Source: Fragilaria crotonensis | Taxonomy: Eukaryota > Bacillariophyta > Fragilariophyceae > Fragilariales > Fragilariaceae | Direction of reading: 5' to 3' | Assembly: GCA_022925895.1 (NCBI GenBank) | Contig: JAKSYS010000671.1 | Location: forward strand, 1-33,765 | DNA: 33,765 bases | Shown: positions 1 to 10,766 of the stretch, piece after piece | Layout: each line of letters starts with the position of its first letter | How positions within the stretch are numbered: the stretch's first letter is position 1 | Translations under genes and position numbers: made by a program | Notes under the pieces: model-generated | Databases searched by the model: none | What the model saw: the letters and a program-made list of their open reading frames with translations, nothing else | Told to the model about the DNA's origin: nothing

Positions 1-24
1 ACCAGTTGTGAAAGCACACAAGAA

Positions 25-813
25 ATGGAACATCTTGATACTGTGGACGAAGGAACGAGTACATCCAGCACGAGCACCGCCAGCATGACGAACAGCACCA
101 ACACCACCTCCGCGACGACTGACAATGACAAAACTACACATACAACCAACAGCAGCAACAAAAGCAAAATCAATGCTGAAGTTGAAAAACGATTGGAACA
201 TTTGGTTCCAGTGACGGACTTGGTTCCTGTGGGGACAGCTGCCATATTGGACAGTCCACACGTTTCGGAAGGTCCTGGTCGGATTGCCAATTCACCCGTC
301 CCATCCATTTACAGTGATGATCGTGGAGAGATTCATCGACTCCGTGTGGGACATCGACGTCTCAATCTCTTGTCGTCCAAACAGGGTGTCATGAGGTCTG
401 GATATTTGCACCCGCACATTATGAGTCACTTTGTCGTGTCGGGCAAGGTGGAAGTGTGGACTTTGGGAACGGATGCGACGACCAAAACGTTGTACGGTGC
501 TGGAGACTTTTTCACTCTGGCATCGTACGTTCCACACATTTTGCATTTTTTGGAGGATACCATTAGTTTGGAATTTTGGGAAGGACAATTCATTTGTTAC
601 TATTACCATCCCTATCGCAGAGTTGTGCAACTTCAAAATTCGTTGGTGGAGGATAGCAACTCCCGTAACACATCCTTGCATCAGCATTTGGTACCACAAG
701 ACAGGCACGAGAATACCTCGTCCACGTCGGCCGTCTTTTGGTGCACGACTGGCATTGTCGTTGGCTTTGTCCTGGGGACCTTCCTCAGTGCCGGACGTAC
801 GCATAGAAAATAG
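25..813 (+). CDS. Cupin-like protein with C-terminal membrane anchor
   Basis: Predicted 262-residue protein of unknown substrate. Residues 1-55 are a Ser/Thr/Asn-rich low-complexity leader. Residues about 95-195 resemble a single cupin barrel: a first motif with clustered histidines (HPHIMSHFVVSGKVEVW), where two His lie one residue apart and a third follows before a Gly turn, then a second motif starting GDFF and ending VPHILHF. These could be metal ligands, but the canonical cupin Glu is not evident, so metal binding is unproven. Residues about 235-257 form a hydrophobic helix (VFWCTTGIVVGFVLGTFLSAG) followed by a short basic tail, as in a tail-anchored protein. The ATG at 25 has no in-frame stop in the 24 bases before it, so the true start could lie outside the window. 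The gene is tail-to-tail with the TatD-like gene, 64 bp away. Fold call moderate; function unknown. Confidence 0.6.
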   Translation: MEHLDTVDEGTSTSSTSTASMTNSTNTTSATTDNDKTTHTTNSSNKSKINAEVEKRLEHLVPVTDLVPVGTAAILDSPHVSEGPGRIANSPVPSIYSDDRGEIHRLRVGHRRLNLLSSKQGVMRSGYLHPHIMSHFVVSGKVEVWTLGTDATTKTLYGAGDFFTLASYVPHILHFLEDTISLEFWEGQFICYYYHPYRRVVQLQNSLVEDSNSRNTSLHQHLVPQDRHENTSSTSAVFWCTTGIVVGFVLGTFLSAGRTHRK

Positions 814-877
814 TTGTGGAAGTTACTAGTAATACTCGCAATGCAGTTTGACGTTATTCGTGTTCCGGAGGTACTTT

Positions 878-2334
878 CTATTTTTGACCAGTGCTACAAG
901 TAGTATGCTTGATCATGTCGGTGTGTTTCATCAACTGATACAATTCATTGGCATTGTGTGACGCGGCACGGGCAATGTGTCGTGCTGATACATTCCGTTT
1001 GTACTTTGCGACGGCAGCTGCAACATGTGGGATCAATCCACTGTGTGGAAATGCCTGTCGACCAAGAGCAATTGCCACAGGAGTCGGAATGTTACTTCCC
1101 GTTTCCAACAAGAGACGGTCGAGTGGGATATCAAATGCACATTCGTGGGCCGCAACTGCCTTGGCGAACGTGACTGACCCGTCCAGGCCAAACCAAAGTC
1201 TATTTGGGAATTGCCGAAGGAGTGCCATCATGTCATCTGACAGACCTGTCCAGGAACAGAGGTGGACTTTAACAGTGGGATACGTTTCGAGAATCGTGCA
1301 CAAATCCTCCAATATTTGTGAATATGGGGAAACTACATCCTCTTGATTTTCTGCACGGAGCACAGGTCCAGGGATCAATTTGAGCTGCAGAGGAATGTCG
1401 GCCTCCATGGCAATCTCACACGTGCAGCGAACTCTTGCGAATTGTGCAACTCGAGAATTTGATTCGCCTGTGGAATAATCAAGTGTCGCACATAATCCAA
1501 CCACACGACGTTTATCAGCACAGGCCGTTTGCAAAACGGTACGTGCCAGCTCCCGATGCTCATCGAGACAGTCGAATCCAGGGTTAATACCAATCACTAG
1601 CAGGACCGGAAATGGTTCGACTTCTGACCACGGCAGGGGCAGACTCGAGTCTGCAGTCCATGTCTGATTTGTCTTTAAATAAATTTGAGCGATACTTCCT
1701 CCCAAGTTCGAGGTAATGATAGACTTTGATAGAATTCGACAATACTCCTGAAGGGCTTCTTCCTTGGTCTTTTGAAAGATGGCACCTGTTCGACCATTCT
1801 GAAGGAATTGCAGCGTTGCACTCCCGTTGCACATTGTGTCATAATAATAGAAAGATGAGTTTGCGTCGTTCTCATCAGTGTTGTTCTCTCTTGTTTCTGT
1901 TTCATCGATAGGCCCAAAGCCGTCTGGTAAATCTAATCCAGCAATCATGGTGGGCGACGGTTTTGACGTAGTAGTAGTAGCAGTCTTTCCTCGACTGCTC
2001 GTTTTGAGATTAACACCAGCAACGTGATCACCCTTGGCTTTTGTAAATTTAGATTCTCCTCGTCCATCATCCTCAAATCCTGGGCATTCCGTCGTACATG
2101 ACCCGTCTTGCCACACAAGTGACACCGTTGTTTGGCACGACGTTTCTGAGCAGCGTCTTTGCGCTGATTTTCACGACGTTCTTTAAAATCTAGTGTCGTG
2201 CTTGTTACTTTTCCATGATGATGATGATGAGATGGACGTGAATCTTCTACATCACCATCCTGTGATGAAGTTGAGGAACTGTCGTCGTCGCCGGAACGAG
2301 AACTTCGAGGACCATGTCGTTTTCCGTTTGCCAT
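878..2334 (-). CDS. TatD-like protein with CCHC zinc knuckle, interrupted by one apparent frameshift
   Basis: The start is the ATG at 2334-2332 (MANGKRHG). A Ser/Asp/His-rich leader is followed by a basic stretch and a zinc knuckle, CHLCGKTGH. The fourth ligand Cys lies in a different frame: the upstream frame reads VRRNAQD, while the downstream frame supplies CPGFEDDGRG. One extra base near 2087-2091 would complete C-x2-C-x4-H-x4-C and give 485 residues. The C-terminal 270 residues follow the TatD/amidohydrolase plan: LLVIGINPG, a central VHLCSWTG, LLLETGSNIP, a PHVAAAVA helix and a terminal HNANELYQL. The usual N-terminal H-x-H metal motif reads YYYDTMCN, and the Asp of the ETD motif is Gly, so nuclease activity is doubtful. 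It is divergent from H2A with 278 bp between the starts. Family call good; catalytic role unlikely. Confidence 0.75.
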
Positions 2335-2612
2335 GGGAATCAATGTGTTGAGATGTCGTGATCTGACATGTGTTGAAGGTTGAAGTCATTACTGTACCGG
2401 CACGAATTCTACTGTCACAGCGTGATCCAAAATGCCGAGATTCCAACAATCATTTTGTCCGACTTTTCATATTTGGGTGTGCGCCAAAAGGGACGATCCG
2501 TACGATGCAAGACGTCAAACGTAGCTTGACTTCCACGTTCCGAGGTTGACAGAACGTGTCTTGCAGCCGTCTTGCCATTTTTTCCTTGACATCGATCAAA
2601 ACCACAATCAAC

Positions 2613-3280
2613 ATGTCTGGCAAAGGTATGTCGATCGTGTATGCCATGAGCTTATCTATAGAGTTGAAGATCAGCTGTTGTGACAACGTTGGATGCAGTT
2701 TGCCTTGTCATGGAAAGGTGTTTGGGACGTTGCGACGGATTACTCAGTTTCAACCAGCCCAGCACGACAGTGTGATGTGTGTACGTTACGTTGACTCTGC
2801 AAAGAATACAATCCCTAATACTTTGCTTTCTCTCCGTACCTACTATTCTGCTCTACCAACCTACGTCAATTTCCAGGAAAAGGAAAGGGCGGTCGTGGCG
2901 AAAAGAAGGGATCCACCTCCTCTTCCAGCAAGGCTGGTCTACAATTCCCCGTGGGTCGTATTGGCCGTTACTTGCGCCAGGGCAAGTACGCGACCCGCAT
3001 GGGTGCCGGTGCCCCCGTCTACCTGGCAGCCGTCTTGGAATACTTGTGTGCCGAAATTTTGGAATTGGCCGGCAATGCCGCCCGAGACAATAAGAAGAGC
3101 CGCATCGTGCCTCGTCACTTGACTCTGGCAATCAAGAATGATGAAGAATTGAACAAATTGTTGGGCGGTGTAACTATTGCATCAGGTGGTGTCCTTCCGA
3201 ATATTCATGCCGTCCTTCTTCCCAAGAAGGTGGCGACTTCAGGGTCTGGCAAGAGCAAGTCTGCATCTCAAGACTATTAA
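2613..3280 (+). CDS. H2A: Histone H2A with H2A.X-type C-terminal SQDY motif
   Basis: Core nucleosome histone. The model is exon 1 2613-2625 (MSGK plus one base), a GT-AG intron 2626-2876 (GTATGT ... TTCCAG), and exon 2 2877-3280, giving 138 residues. The H2A fold is complete: [15 protein letters not shown], the acidic-patch region ([12 protein letters not shown] and the NDEELNKLL segment) and [11 protein letters not shown]. The loops match canonical H2A rather than H2A.Z ([26 protein letters not shown]). The last four residues, SQDY, fit the SQ(E/D)-hydrophobic consensus phosphorylated by ATM/ATR-type kinases in H2A.X, so this copy may serve both bulk chromatin and DNA-damage signalling. An intron after only four codons is notable for an H2A gene. 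The intron-less reading beginning at 2951 misses the N-terminal tail. Very secure family call. Confidence 0.96.
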
Positions 3281-3424
3281 GGAGAGAGCGATTAGAACGA
3301 TGTGGAATAGGGGCTTTCTGTTGGTGCATCCTCGAAGAGAGGCTTCAGGGTGCGAAGGCTACCATTCCATTGTCATGACAATTAGTAGAAGTGGGTTATA
3401 TCTTCTCTAGTGTTAGCAGTCGTA

Positions 3425-4732
3425 TCAATGCTGACCAGGAGGTGGCATGTAGTCCACACCACACTTGGCATCCGCCCAGTGATTATTGAGTAGTACATCC
3501 ACAGTGATCTTGGTAGCCTTCTTTGTAGCATCCAATTCCGTCGTCTGGAGCACCTTGTATTTAAGATCTGCCAATCCATTCGTCTTCCAATTCTTTTCGT
3601 GTTCTTCCAACGCCTCCCATTTGACCATGCACTTCCATTCCTTGTTGTCGCGCAAGAAATTCAACTTTTCATGCAACGTCATGTCCTCCAAATCTACCAA
3701 ACTCCCACTCGGAGGCCATCGCCACTTGATGCGAAGCTTTTCCAATCGATTTTGCATTTCATCATCTTCACCTCCCCAACCCCTATATATATATAATATG
3801 TTGTGTGAGTGTGCGTTTGAAACAACAAATCCACACACACACAACAGTAGCATACCGAGTACGTACCAAAATGTATTGGGATATCCATTGATGCGCTTGT
3901 AATCCGATTCACTAAAGCTAACAACACCACCAAAGTACTTTGGATTGTTGCTGTATCGATCCCAAACTCGTGCAATGTGAATCGGTACTTGAGGAAATTG
4001 TGCATACCAGGGACCCAAATCATCACTGGGGAGCAAATCAACATCGTGAAAGATGAATACATCATGTTTTTGGAGTAGTGATGATGCTGTTGTCGATGCT
4101 GTTCTGTGTTTATTCTTTCGGGCACAATCAAATCCAATATTGAGCAATTTCCCGCGATTGAATTTGCGACCATCATCGGATTGTTCCACAATGTAAATGT
4201 GATAATCGGAAACCAAATGTTTGGCTTTCAGGGCATTGAAAAATTGATGCATGTGCGGTAGAAATTTCTGTAAATGAGCGGCACGTTTCTGTGCGACATG
4301 AATGTCACGATACGGAACAATAATGGCCACCGATGTGGAATCTGCCAATGCCAAGATATCGTCATTGTCATCTTTTCTGGCTCTCTTGTTATTATTGTTA
4401 TAGTTGTTGTTCGAAGCAACAGCTGCACTGGTAGCCGGTGACGGAGAGTGTGATATGATTTGTACCTTGTCCACGATTGTACCAAGTCCTGAGCCACTAC
4501 TTGTTGAAGCAGCAGTGGTTGTGGGATCATGTGATTTCCGTTTTTCTTGTGCCTTGTTCAATTCGGCTCGTTTCTTGGCCTTGTTGGGATCAGCAACCTC
4601 TGACGCTGTGGGGAAATGCCATTGTGTGTGTTTCGTTTCCGCATGAAAGTAATACGTGCGTTTCTGAGAATTTGAATACCCACGGCTCCAACCAGCAGGT
4701 AAGGGATTGTTACTGTCACTTTTATCAGACAT
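3425..4732 (-). CDS. WW-domain / GT7 (beta-1,4-galactosyltransferase-like) fusion protein
   Basis: Predicted 407 residues from two exons: 4732-3867 and 3782-3425. The 84-bp GT-AG intron (3866-3783) is in phase and has no stop codon, so retention would insert a false hydrophobic segment. Removing it joins NTFW to GWGGEDDE, the conserved GT7 acceptor/metal motif. Domain order: a WW domain at residues 11-41 (W15, YYF 27-29, W38, P41); a linker rich in Lys, Ser and Asn; then a GT7 domain from about 134, with IIVPYRD, FNRGKLLNIGF (191-201), the metal-binding DVD (230-232), YFGG (266-269) and GWGGEDDE. GT7 enzymes transfer Gal or GalNAc from a UDP-sugar, usually in the Golgi. Here there is no signal peptide or membrane anchor, and the WW domain suggests a cytosolic or nuclear partner with Pro-rich motifs. 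It is convergent with H2A. Sugar and acceptor unknown. Confidence 0.85.
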   Translation of the reverse strand: MSDKSDSNNPLPAGWSRGYSNSQKRTYYFHAETKHTQWHFPTASEVADPNKAKKRAELNKAQEKRKSHDPTTTAASTSSGSGLGTIVDKVQIISHSPSPATSAAVASNNNYNNNNKRARKDDNDDILALADSTSVAIIVPYRDIHVAQKRAAHLQKFLPHMHQFFNALKAKHLVSDYHIYIVEQSDDGRKFNRGKLLNIGFDCARKNKHRTASTTASSLLQKHDVFIFHDVDLLPSDDLGPWYAQFPQVPIHIARVWDRYSNNPKYFGGVVSFSESDYKRINGYPNTFWYVLGMLLLCVCGFVVSNAHSHNILYIYRGWGGEDDEMQNRLEKLRIKWRWPPSGSLVDLEDMTLHEKLNFLRDNKEWKCMVKWEALEEHEKNWKTNGLADLKYKVLQTTELDATKKATKITVDVLLNNHWADAKCGVDYMPPPGQH

Positions 4733-5395
4733 GGAATGGTACGGATTGCTTGCTTGTCGACGTTGGTTTGTGTGGGTTTGATGACTCTACCGGGTATCAA
4801 TTGTTGCTGTTAACGGTTGGCTGTTTGCAGATTCTTGGTGTGTAAATTAGAGTCAAACTGCCACCTGTCTCCTTTTTCCTGCTACCGTAATAACTCTGGC
4901 TGATGAGCGTGAAGTGCAACGAATAACAAATACGGAAGTACTCTGTGTACTACGCAATGAACACAATGAATCGGATCAAGGGTTTATATGCAAGCACCGT
5001 CGTGTTTGGGGCGAGTCGTCCCAGGCGTCATGGAACACGGAACACCGAACGTGTCGCACAGTATCATACAGAGATTCGATTGATCCTCATTCTCGATCAC
5101 TATCGTAATGGATACGAGTAGACTACTCCAGTAACGCTGCGAATTCAGTAACTCTACTGGTAGTACTGGAGTATTCGTAACTGTCCAGGACCAGGTACAG
5201 TAAGTACGCTGGCGTACTTGTACCGGAGTATCAGCACCATATATACAAACGAGTGAGATTCGTGGTGCATGACGTAGTCCAACATACCTGTACAATTGTA
5301 TCTGGAATCTTTGCGACGAAGCCAGTGCACAGTGCATAGTCAGATCCTGTGACAGCTTCGGTCTCCCTTCGAACTCCAAAATCTAAAAACAGACG
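4733..5395. other. Divergent intergenic region, GT7 fusion / glyoxalase
   Basis: There is no convincing gene in these 663 bases. The stretch separates two divergently transcribed genes, so it should hold both promoters. Positions 5107-5240 are enriched in GTAC, TACTGGAG and GTACCGG words that recur in other intergenic stretches of this window. I could not identify a TATA box or initiator with confidence. Confidence 0.5.
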
Positions 5396-6802
5396 ATGCG
5401 CATCCGATCTCGTCGCATCTTTCCGGCTGTCCTCTCACTCTCTCCACTACTTTTCTCGTCATTATCGTTTGGATTCGTTCCAAGAACTGCAACGGTAACC
5501 AGAGTCAATCGTTTCGTTTCGTCTTCAGCAACTCAAACATTACGTCAAACTCATCCACGGCATAGACTAGTAGCCCTACAAATGTCGACTACGTCGTCTA
5601 CATCCATTGTTCCTGGTCGTCCGACATGGCAACAGACCATGATACGCGTCAAGGATCCCTCCAAATCTCTTGCCTTTTACACAGATTTGTTGGGATTCAC
5701 GCTCATTGACAAGTTAGATTTTCCACAATACAGTTTCACAGTCTACTTCTTGACGACACTACCCCAGGACGGGGAACCTTACACGTTGACACCCGGAACA
5801 CGTCAAGCCCACGAATATCTATGGTCTTCGGATGCGGTCATGTTGGAATTGACGCACAATCATGGGACGGAGAAGGATGAGTCGCAACAATATCATGTCG
5901 GCAATCAAGAGAAGGATGGATTTGGTCATATTGCTGTCAAGTGAGTACGAACATACGTATATGGGTTGTTGCTTTCTTATGCATGCAAACACACAGGATA
6001 CTTTGCAGATCCATGCAGTCATTTCAGTGCAATCACACTAACCGCCATTGTCCTACTTGTTTCTTTCAATTCGATTCAATTAACCACACACATCTCCACA
6101 TAACATAGCGTCGATGATGTGTACGCCGTCTCGGAAAAACTCGAACAGGCCGGATGCAGTTTTAAAAAGAAACCGGACGAGGGTCGCATGAAGGGACTAG
6201 CCTTTGTGTATGATCCGGATGGATATTGGGTGGAAATTGTCAAACGTGGTGACAGTTCTGGTATACCAAATGAAATGAACTTTTCACAAACCATGCTCCG
6301 TGTCAAGGATCCCCAACACAGTATTGCATTTTATCAAGCCATGGGAATGAAACTATTGGAAGAACGACATTTTGATGATTTTTCATTGTATTTCATGGGA
6401 TCGTCGTGTGTTCCGGACGATTCCGATCGTAAAACAATGTTCTCGCCAGTGTTGGAACTGACACACAATCACGGTACTGAAACCAAGGATGACTTTCGAC
6501 ATTACAATGGCAATGAGGATGGTCGTCAGGGATTTGGTCATCTTGGTTTCTTGGTCGATGATGTTTATGCCGCATGTGACAAGATTCGAGAATTCGGATA
6601 TGGCTTCCGCAAGGAGCCAGATGGTGGGTCCATGAAGGGATTGGCATTCTGCTACGACCCAGATGGATATTCGGTGGAAATCATCAAACGTCATTTGGGA
6701 CCCGATTCCCCTGTATCGACTTTGGTGATGTCCCAGTCGAATCAACATAGAGCCCTATTGACGTCGCTCAGGTCATGTGGTCGTGCATTGAGTCAGTACT
6801 AG
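5396..6802 (+). CDS. Two-domain lactoylglutathione lyase (glyoxalase I), plastid-targeted
   Basis: Glyoxalase I converts the methylglyoxal-glutathione hemithioacetal to S-lactoylglutathione, the first step of methylglyoxal detoxification. Exons are 5396-5940 and 6109-6802, with a 168-bp GT-AG intron; joining gives FGHIAVNVDDVY and 412 residues. Two tandem VOC domains each keep the four metal ligands. In domain 1 these are Q80 (QQTMIRVKDP), Glu in LELTHNHGTE, His in GFGHIA and Glu in WVEIVKR. In domain 2 they are Gln in FSQTMLRVKDP, Glu in LELTHNHGTE, His in GFGHLG and Glu in SVEIIKR. Residues 1-60 look like a diatom plastid preprotein: a signal peptide with a FGFVP junction, then a Ser/Thr/Arg-rich transit segment. 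A second Met at residue 63 (5582) just before the enzyme could start a cytosolic form. Enzyme call very secure; location inferred. Confidence 0.93.
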
Positions 6803-8693
6803 CACGGAGCAGTGGAAGACTCCAGTGCGGGAATAGTAGGCACATTAGTTGATTAGCATGCAGTCAATAACAGGATGCCACGATGAACTTGTGAAAAAGT
6901 CGTGACCAGCAAGATATGTTGGTGCCTCCTCCTTTCAGGATTTTCAAGAAGTTTGTCGTCTTTTGTTGGTTGGTTGGGCATAAGTGTTGACGTTAAAGTG
7001 CCAAGGCACTACATGTACTAGAGGTCATCATAGAAAGGGAACACAATAATGCAACGTGGAGTCTTGGAGTTCATAGGGTGCAATCAGACCACAATTGCCT
7101 TTCTCTAGTATAGAACCATAATGTGACTTCTAATTGGTAAAAACTACTACATTACAACGACTCGGAGTCTCGCCCAATACTACAGTATTCTGAAGGACCT
7201 TCTACTATCTTCCAGTTCCGACAATGAAGAATCACACAAGGAATAGCTTCACACATTTATTAGTAGGAGAACTTCACACTTCACATTCACACACACATTT
7301 CCGTCCTCTGTGCCAATCGTTTACAGATCCAAACACGAATGTGGATATTAGCGCCCAATCTGGGATTTATTCAACGACAATTACAACCACTGACATCAAA
7401 TATGCCTACGATGTTCATTTGGTCTCGGGACTCCGGAGCTCTGGAGGGAAGGAACGCAGACTCAGTATACATGCAACGAACTTGCCACTTGGAATACGTC
7501 ATTCCGGTACAGATGGAAGTTCCAGTCGGAAGCGTCGAGAAGAATTCCGTTTGCTTCCTTTTGACCATGTATGGTATCCGATCCTAAGCCCTACAGCAGG
7601 TTGAGCACGTGTCAACTAGATGTTCAAAATATCTCTCCATTCTTCTGTGGACATAAATTATTTATAAATATCACATTTCTGGTTCACGCATGGACACTTG
7701 AAATGTCGTTATCTTGGTTGTATTCCTAACCATCATTTTATCCATAAAAAATGTATGATTTTGATTGGATGATCCTGTCATGGGTACGTCATTCCCTCTT
7801 GAATGAAATTTTGCAGGGAGTGGACTGTTTAACCGTATACACGTACATCACATTTATCGAAGAACATGTCTGTATATATGACCACAGCAGCTCCTGTTTT
7901 CTCCGTAAGCTACTTGGAGTACTTGTACTACTTGTACTACTACTGCTTCTATTCGGTGCACTGCTGTGAGGTTTTTCTCGGTCATCGTCATCTGCCACCA
8001 TCAGTATTGGTAGTCCAGCAGCAACAGACCAAGGGTTGCGCTTTGCCTTAAAGATTCTCAGTGTTCCAATTAATTCCTTGGTGCCGATACTTTGGTTCAG
8101 GTTTTGCAAGTCTTGGAGACTCCAACATTCTGTGGTTGAATCCCCAATCTGCATTGCTCACAGCCAGTGAAGAAAACGCTCGGGAAAAGACCAAAGTGTC
8201 AAAAGCGTGCCGTGTGGGTGCAGGTGGAGAGACGGAGCCATCGTGACGAGAGAAAAAAGACTCTCACGTGTACTGTATAATCCTACGTGATTCCAGTACT
8301 GTATCCAAATCCCCTTGACTCTCGAGCATCTCCTTCCTATTCGAGAGCGAGTCCCTCTCTTGGCACTGGTACTTAATTTCCAAGACAACGATCGTGTGTG
8401 ACAAGCTGTGCAACAACAAGAACATCAAGTTGTTGTTGTTGTTGTTGCTACTACCGAGTTGATTTTTAGTTATTCTAGACACGAACTCGCAATCGCAGTT
8501 GGCTTCGAACCAGAACCATACTCGAGTACTGGAGAATCAGACCATCACAAGTTTGACTTTTTTCATTTTAAATTAAGACATTCATAGATTGTAAAAGACA
8601 GGAACGGAACGCTTCAAAGCTGCAAAAGGAAAAAAGCAAAGAAAATCACTACAAGATCAAGATCACCAACACTGATCCAACACAATCTATACT
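6803..8693. other. Long non-coding stretch
   Basis: About 1.9 kb without a supportable gene. Reading frames exist (for example 7224-7604 + and 7789-8154 -), but they have no recognisable domain and compositions typical of chance frames. Simple sequence includes a (TTG)n run near 8429-8449 and TACTTG/TACTAC repeats near 7914-7950. The last part should hold the promoter of the kinase gene. Confidence 0.5.
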
Positions 8694-10766
8694 ATGCAAC
8701 GACGAGACGATGGAGGACTCGGTACACAACTTATCGGCGACAAAATAGCCGTCAATCATAGGAACGTTCAAGTTATGAGGCTTCTTGGAGAAGGTGAGTT
8801 TATGCGCCATGTTATTGTGCGGGATGGATGACTGCAATGGACTGGACTCGACTGGGTTTGGCATGTTTCCTTCTGATCGTTACCAATTTCTCAGCGTCTC
8901 ACACTTGATCAAAACTCCTAATTCTCCTGTGTGTCTCTGTTTATGTTTGTGACCGATCCCCGATTCATTTCGACTCAATCCTTTTAAAAGGTGGTTTCTC
9001 GTACGTTTACCTAGTAAAGGACTTGTCAGACCCTAATAAATCAGATAATTCGACGCAACAATCGAATCAACCCGATCATAATAGTGCCAACGGATTAGGG
9101 AAAGACAGGAATCCAGTCATGGTCTTGAAGGTCACATCGATTCATTCGAGAGCTCAGCGTGATATTGCCGAGAAGGAAGCCAAGCTGTTATCACGTCTCA
9201 GCCACCCATCCATAATAAAAATGTACGACTGGTGTTATCGAACCACACCCCAAAATGTCGGCGTCGTGGGCAGCATCATTGGTGGTGGCGGCGGTGGTGG
9301 TGGTAATAAAGATTTGGCAGCCGCCGCATCCAAAGACGGAAGGCCGCAACACATTATCTTGATGGAGTACTGCGAAGGTGGACATGCTCTGGATGTGTGC
9401 AACAAGCTGGCGAGTGCCGGACAACGATTCGATTTGGCGGCTCTCATTATTGCATTTGGACAAATTTGTAATGCCGTCTCCTACCTGCACGCGCAGCGAC
9501 CGCCAATCGTTCATCGGGATCTAAAACCAGTCAACTTTTTGGTCAAGAATGGGGCCTACAAACTTTGTGATTTCGGGTCAGCAGTCTTTGGGCACGTCGA
9601 GCTCAAAAGCAAACAAGCAAGGCAGGAAGCAGACGAAGTCATTCAGAAAACGACGACGCAAATGTTCAGAGCTCCAGAGATGGTGGATCTGTTCATGTCG
9701 AACAAGCTGACACAAAGGTTAGTACTGACAAGCAAAGTTTGCTTGCGATTATTGTTGACCAGGTTTCTAATGTCATGACTTGCAGTACCGACGTGTGGGC
9801 GTTGGGTTGTTGCCTATACTCTCTTGCATTCCTGCAGAACTGCTTTGAAGAGGGGTCAAATCTTGCCATTATATCACGAAACTACAAGATTCCGGATGAC
9901 AATCCTTACGGAGATGGGCTTGTGGAGTTGATCGACAGAATGCTCACAGTTGATGACAGAGCACGAGGTGATATGACCGAGGTAATTCTCTGTTTATCAG
10001 CAATTTACTCTGGCCGTCCACTTCCTCCTCGGAGAAAGGTACCGAAAGCAAAGAAGAAAGAGGAAGAAACACAAGATGGAGAAGAAGATGAGGATGGCGA
10101 ACGCGTCGGTGCTTACCGCACGGATGGCCAAGGTATTCTAGAGAAGAAGAAAAAGAAGAAGAAGAAACGCCTAGTACGGTAAGTCTGAATCTCCATGTTT
10201 CCTCACCTCTCGTTTATGTCGGTCTCACAATGTGTACAGGGTAAGAAGTTAGCAACCGATTCTGCCGCAGCGCGTCGATTGAGGGGACGGCAAGTGGGAG
10301 ATCCAATAGATCACCGGGTCCATCTCCTGGTAACTATCCGTCACCAGGTGGTGGCACCGATATGTTTGAAGCATCATTCTCAGCATTCGCTATTGGCCAT
10401 GCTGTTCCTGCTGAACAAGAGCTTACATTCACAACCGACACGAGTAATTTTGCGGATGCTGGAGGTGCAGGAGATGGCGCTGCGTTCGGCAGTTTCGACG
10501 GAGAAGGCCGTGAAGACAATGCACGGGGATTCGATGCTTTTGGAAGCGCGAGAGCTTGGGGTAGCGGACAAGCGGCGCAACTGCAAAAAAGCGGCACCGT
10601 TACGGCGGACGGCTTCCCAACTGCTTTTGCCGGTCGAGAAGATGGTGCGCCATCTGACACCAGTGACGCCCTAGCGGTCCTACTCCAGAGAGAAGCCGAC
10701 ATGGCAGCTCGGTTGGAGAATCTGAAGCATGCTGAAGCCCTGCGCCGAGCACAGGACCAACCCTAA
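8694..10766 (+). CDS. NAK-family (AAK1/GAK/Ark1-like) Ser/Thr protein kinase
   Basis: Four-exon gene: 8694-8793, 8991-9717, 9786-10178 and about 10253-10766, roughly 577 residues. Introns are 197, 68 and about 74 bp, all GT-AG. Intron 1 splits the glycine loop (LLGEG/GFSYVYLV). Visible kinase features are the VAIK-type Lys in VMVLKV, HRDLKPVNFLV, the metal-binding DFG in CDFGSA, the RAPEM activation-segment end and STDVWALGC. NAK kinases phosphorylate clathrin-adaptor subunits and act in endocytosis and actin patches. CDFGSA and the RAPEMVDLF block are typical of that family. After the kinase domain come Lys/Glu-rich tracts including a KKKKKKKK run, then a Gly/Ser/Phe-rich tail (FEASFSAFA, FDAFGSA) and a short C-terminal helix. 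The third acceptor is uncertain: AG at 10251-10252 and AG at 10269-10270 both keep frame. The gene ends 106 bp from the convergent VDL gene. Confidence 0.88.

Noticed and set aside
2450-3131. Frames antisense to and overlapping the H2A gene
   Set aside because: The H2A exons account for the region, and the other frames have no recognisable content.
3783-3866. Hydrophobic segment (YVLGMLLLCVCGFVV) as a membrane helix in the GT7 protein
   Set aside because: It is bounded by GT and AG, is exactly 84 bp, and splits the conserved FWGWGGEDD motif, so it is an intron.
7224-7604. 126-codon plus-strand frame
   Set aside because: No domain, no signal peptide, and low-information composition in a long non-coding stretch.
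7789-8154. 121-codon minus-strand frame with Asp and Ser runs
   Set aside because: The runs come from TACTTG/TACTAC simple repeats on the other strand. No family is recognisable, though a small gene cannot be excluded.
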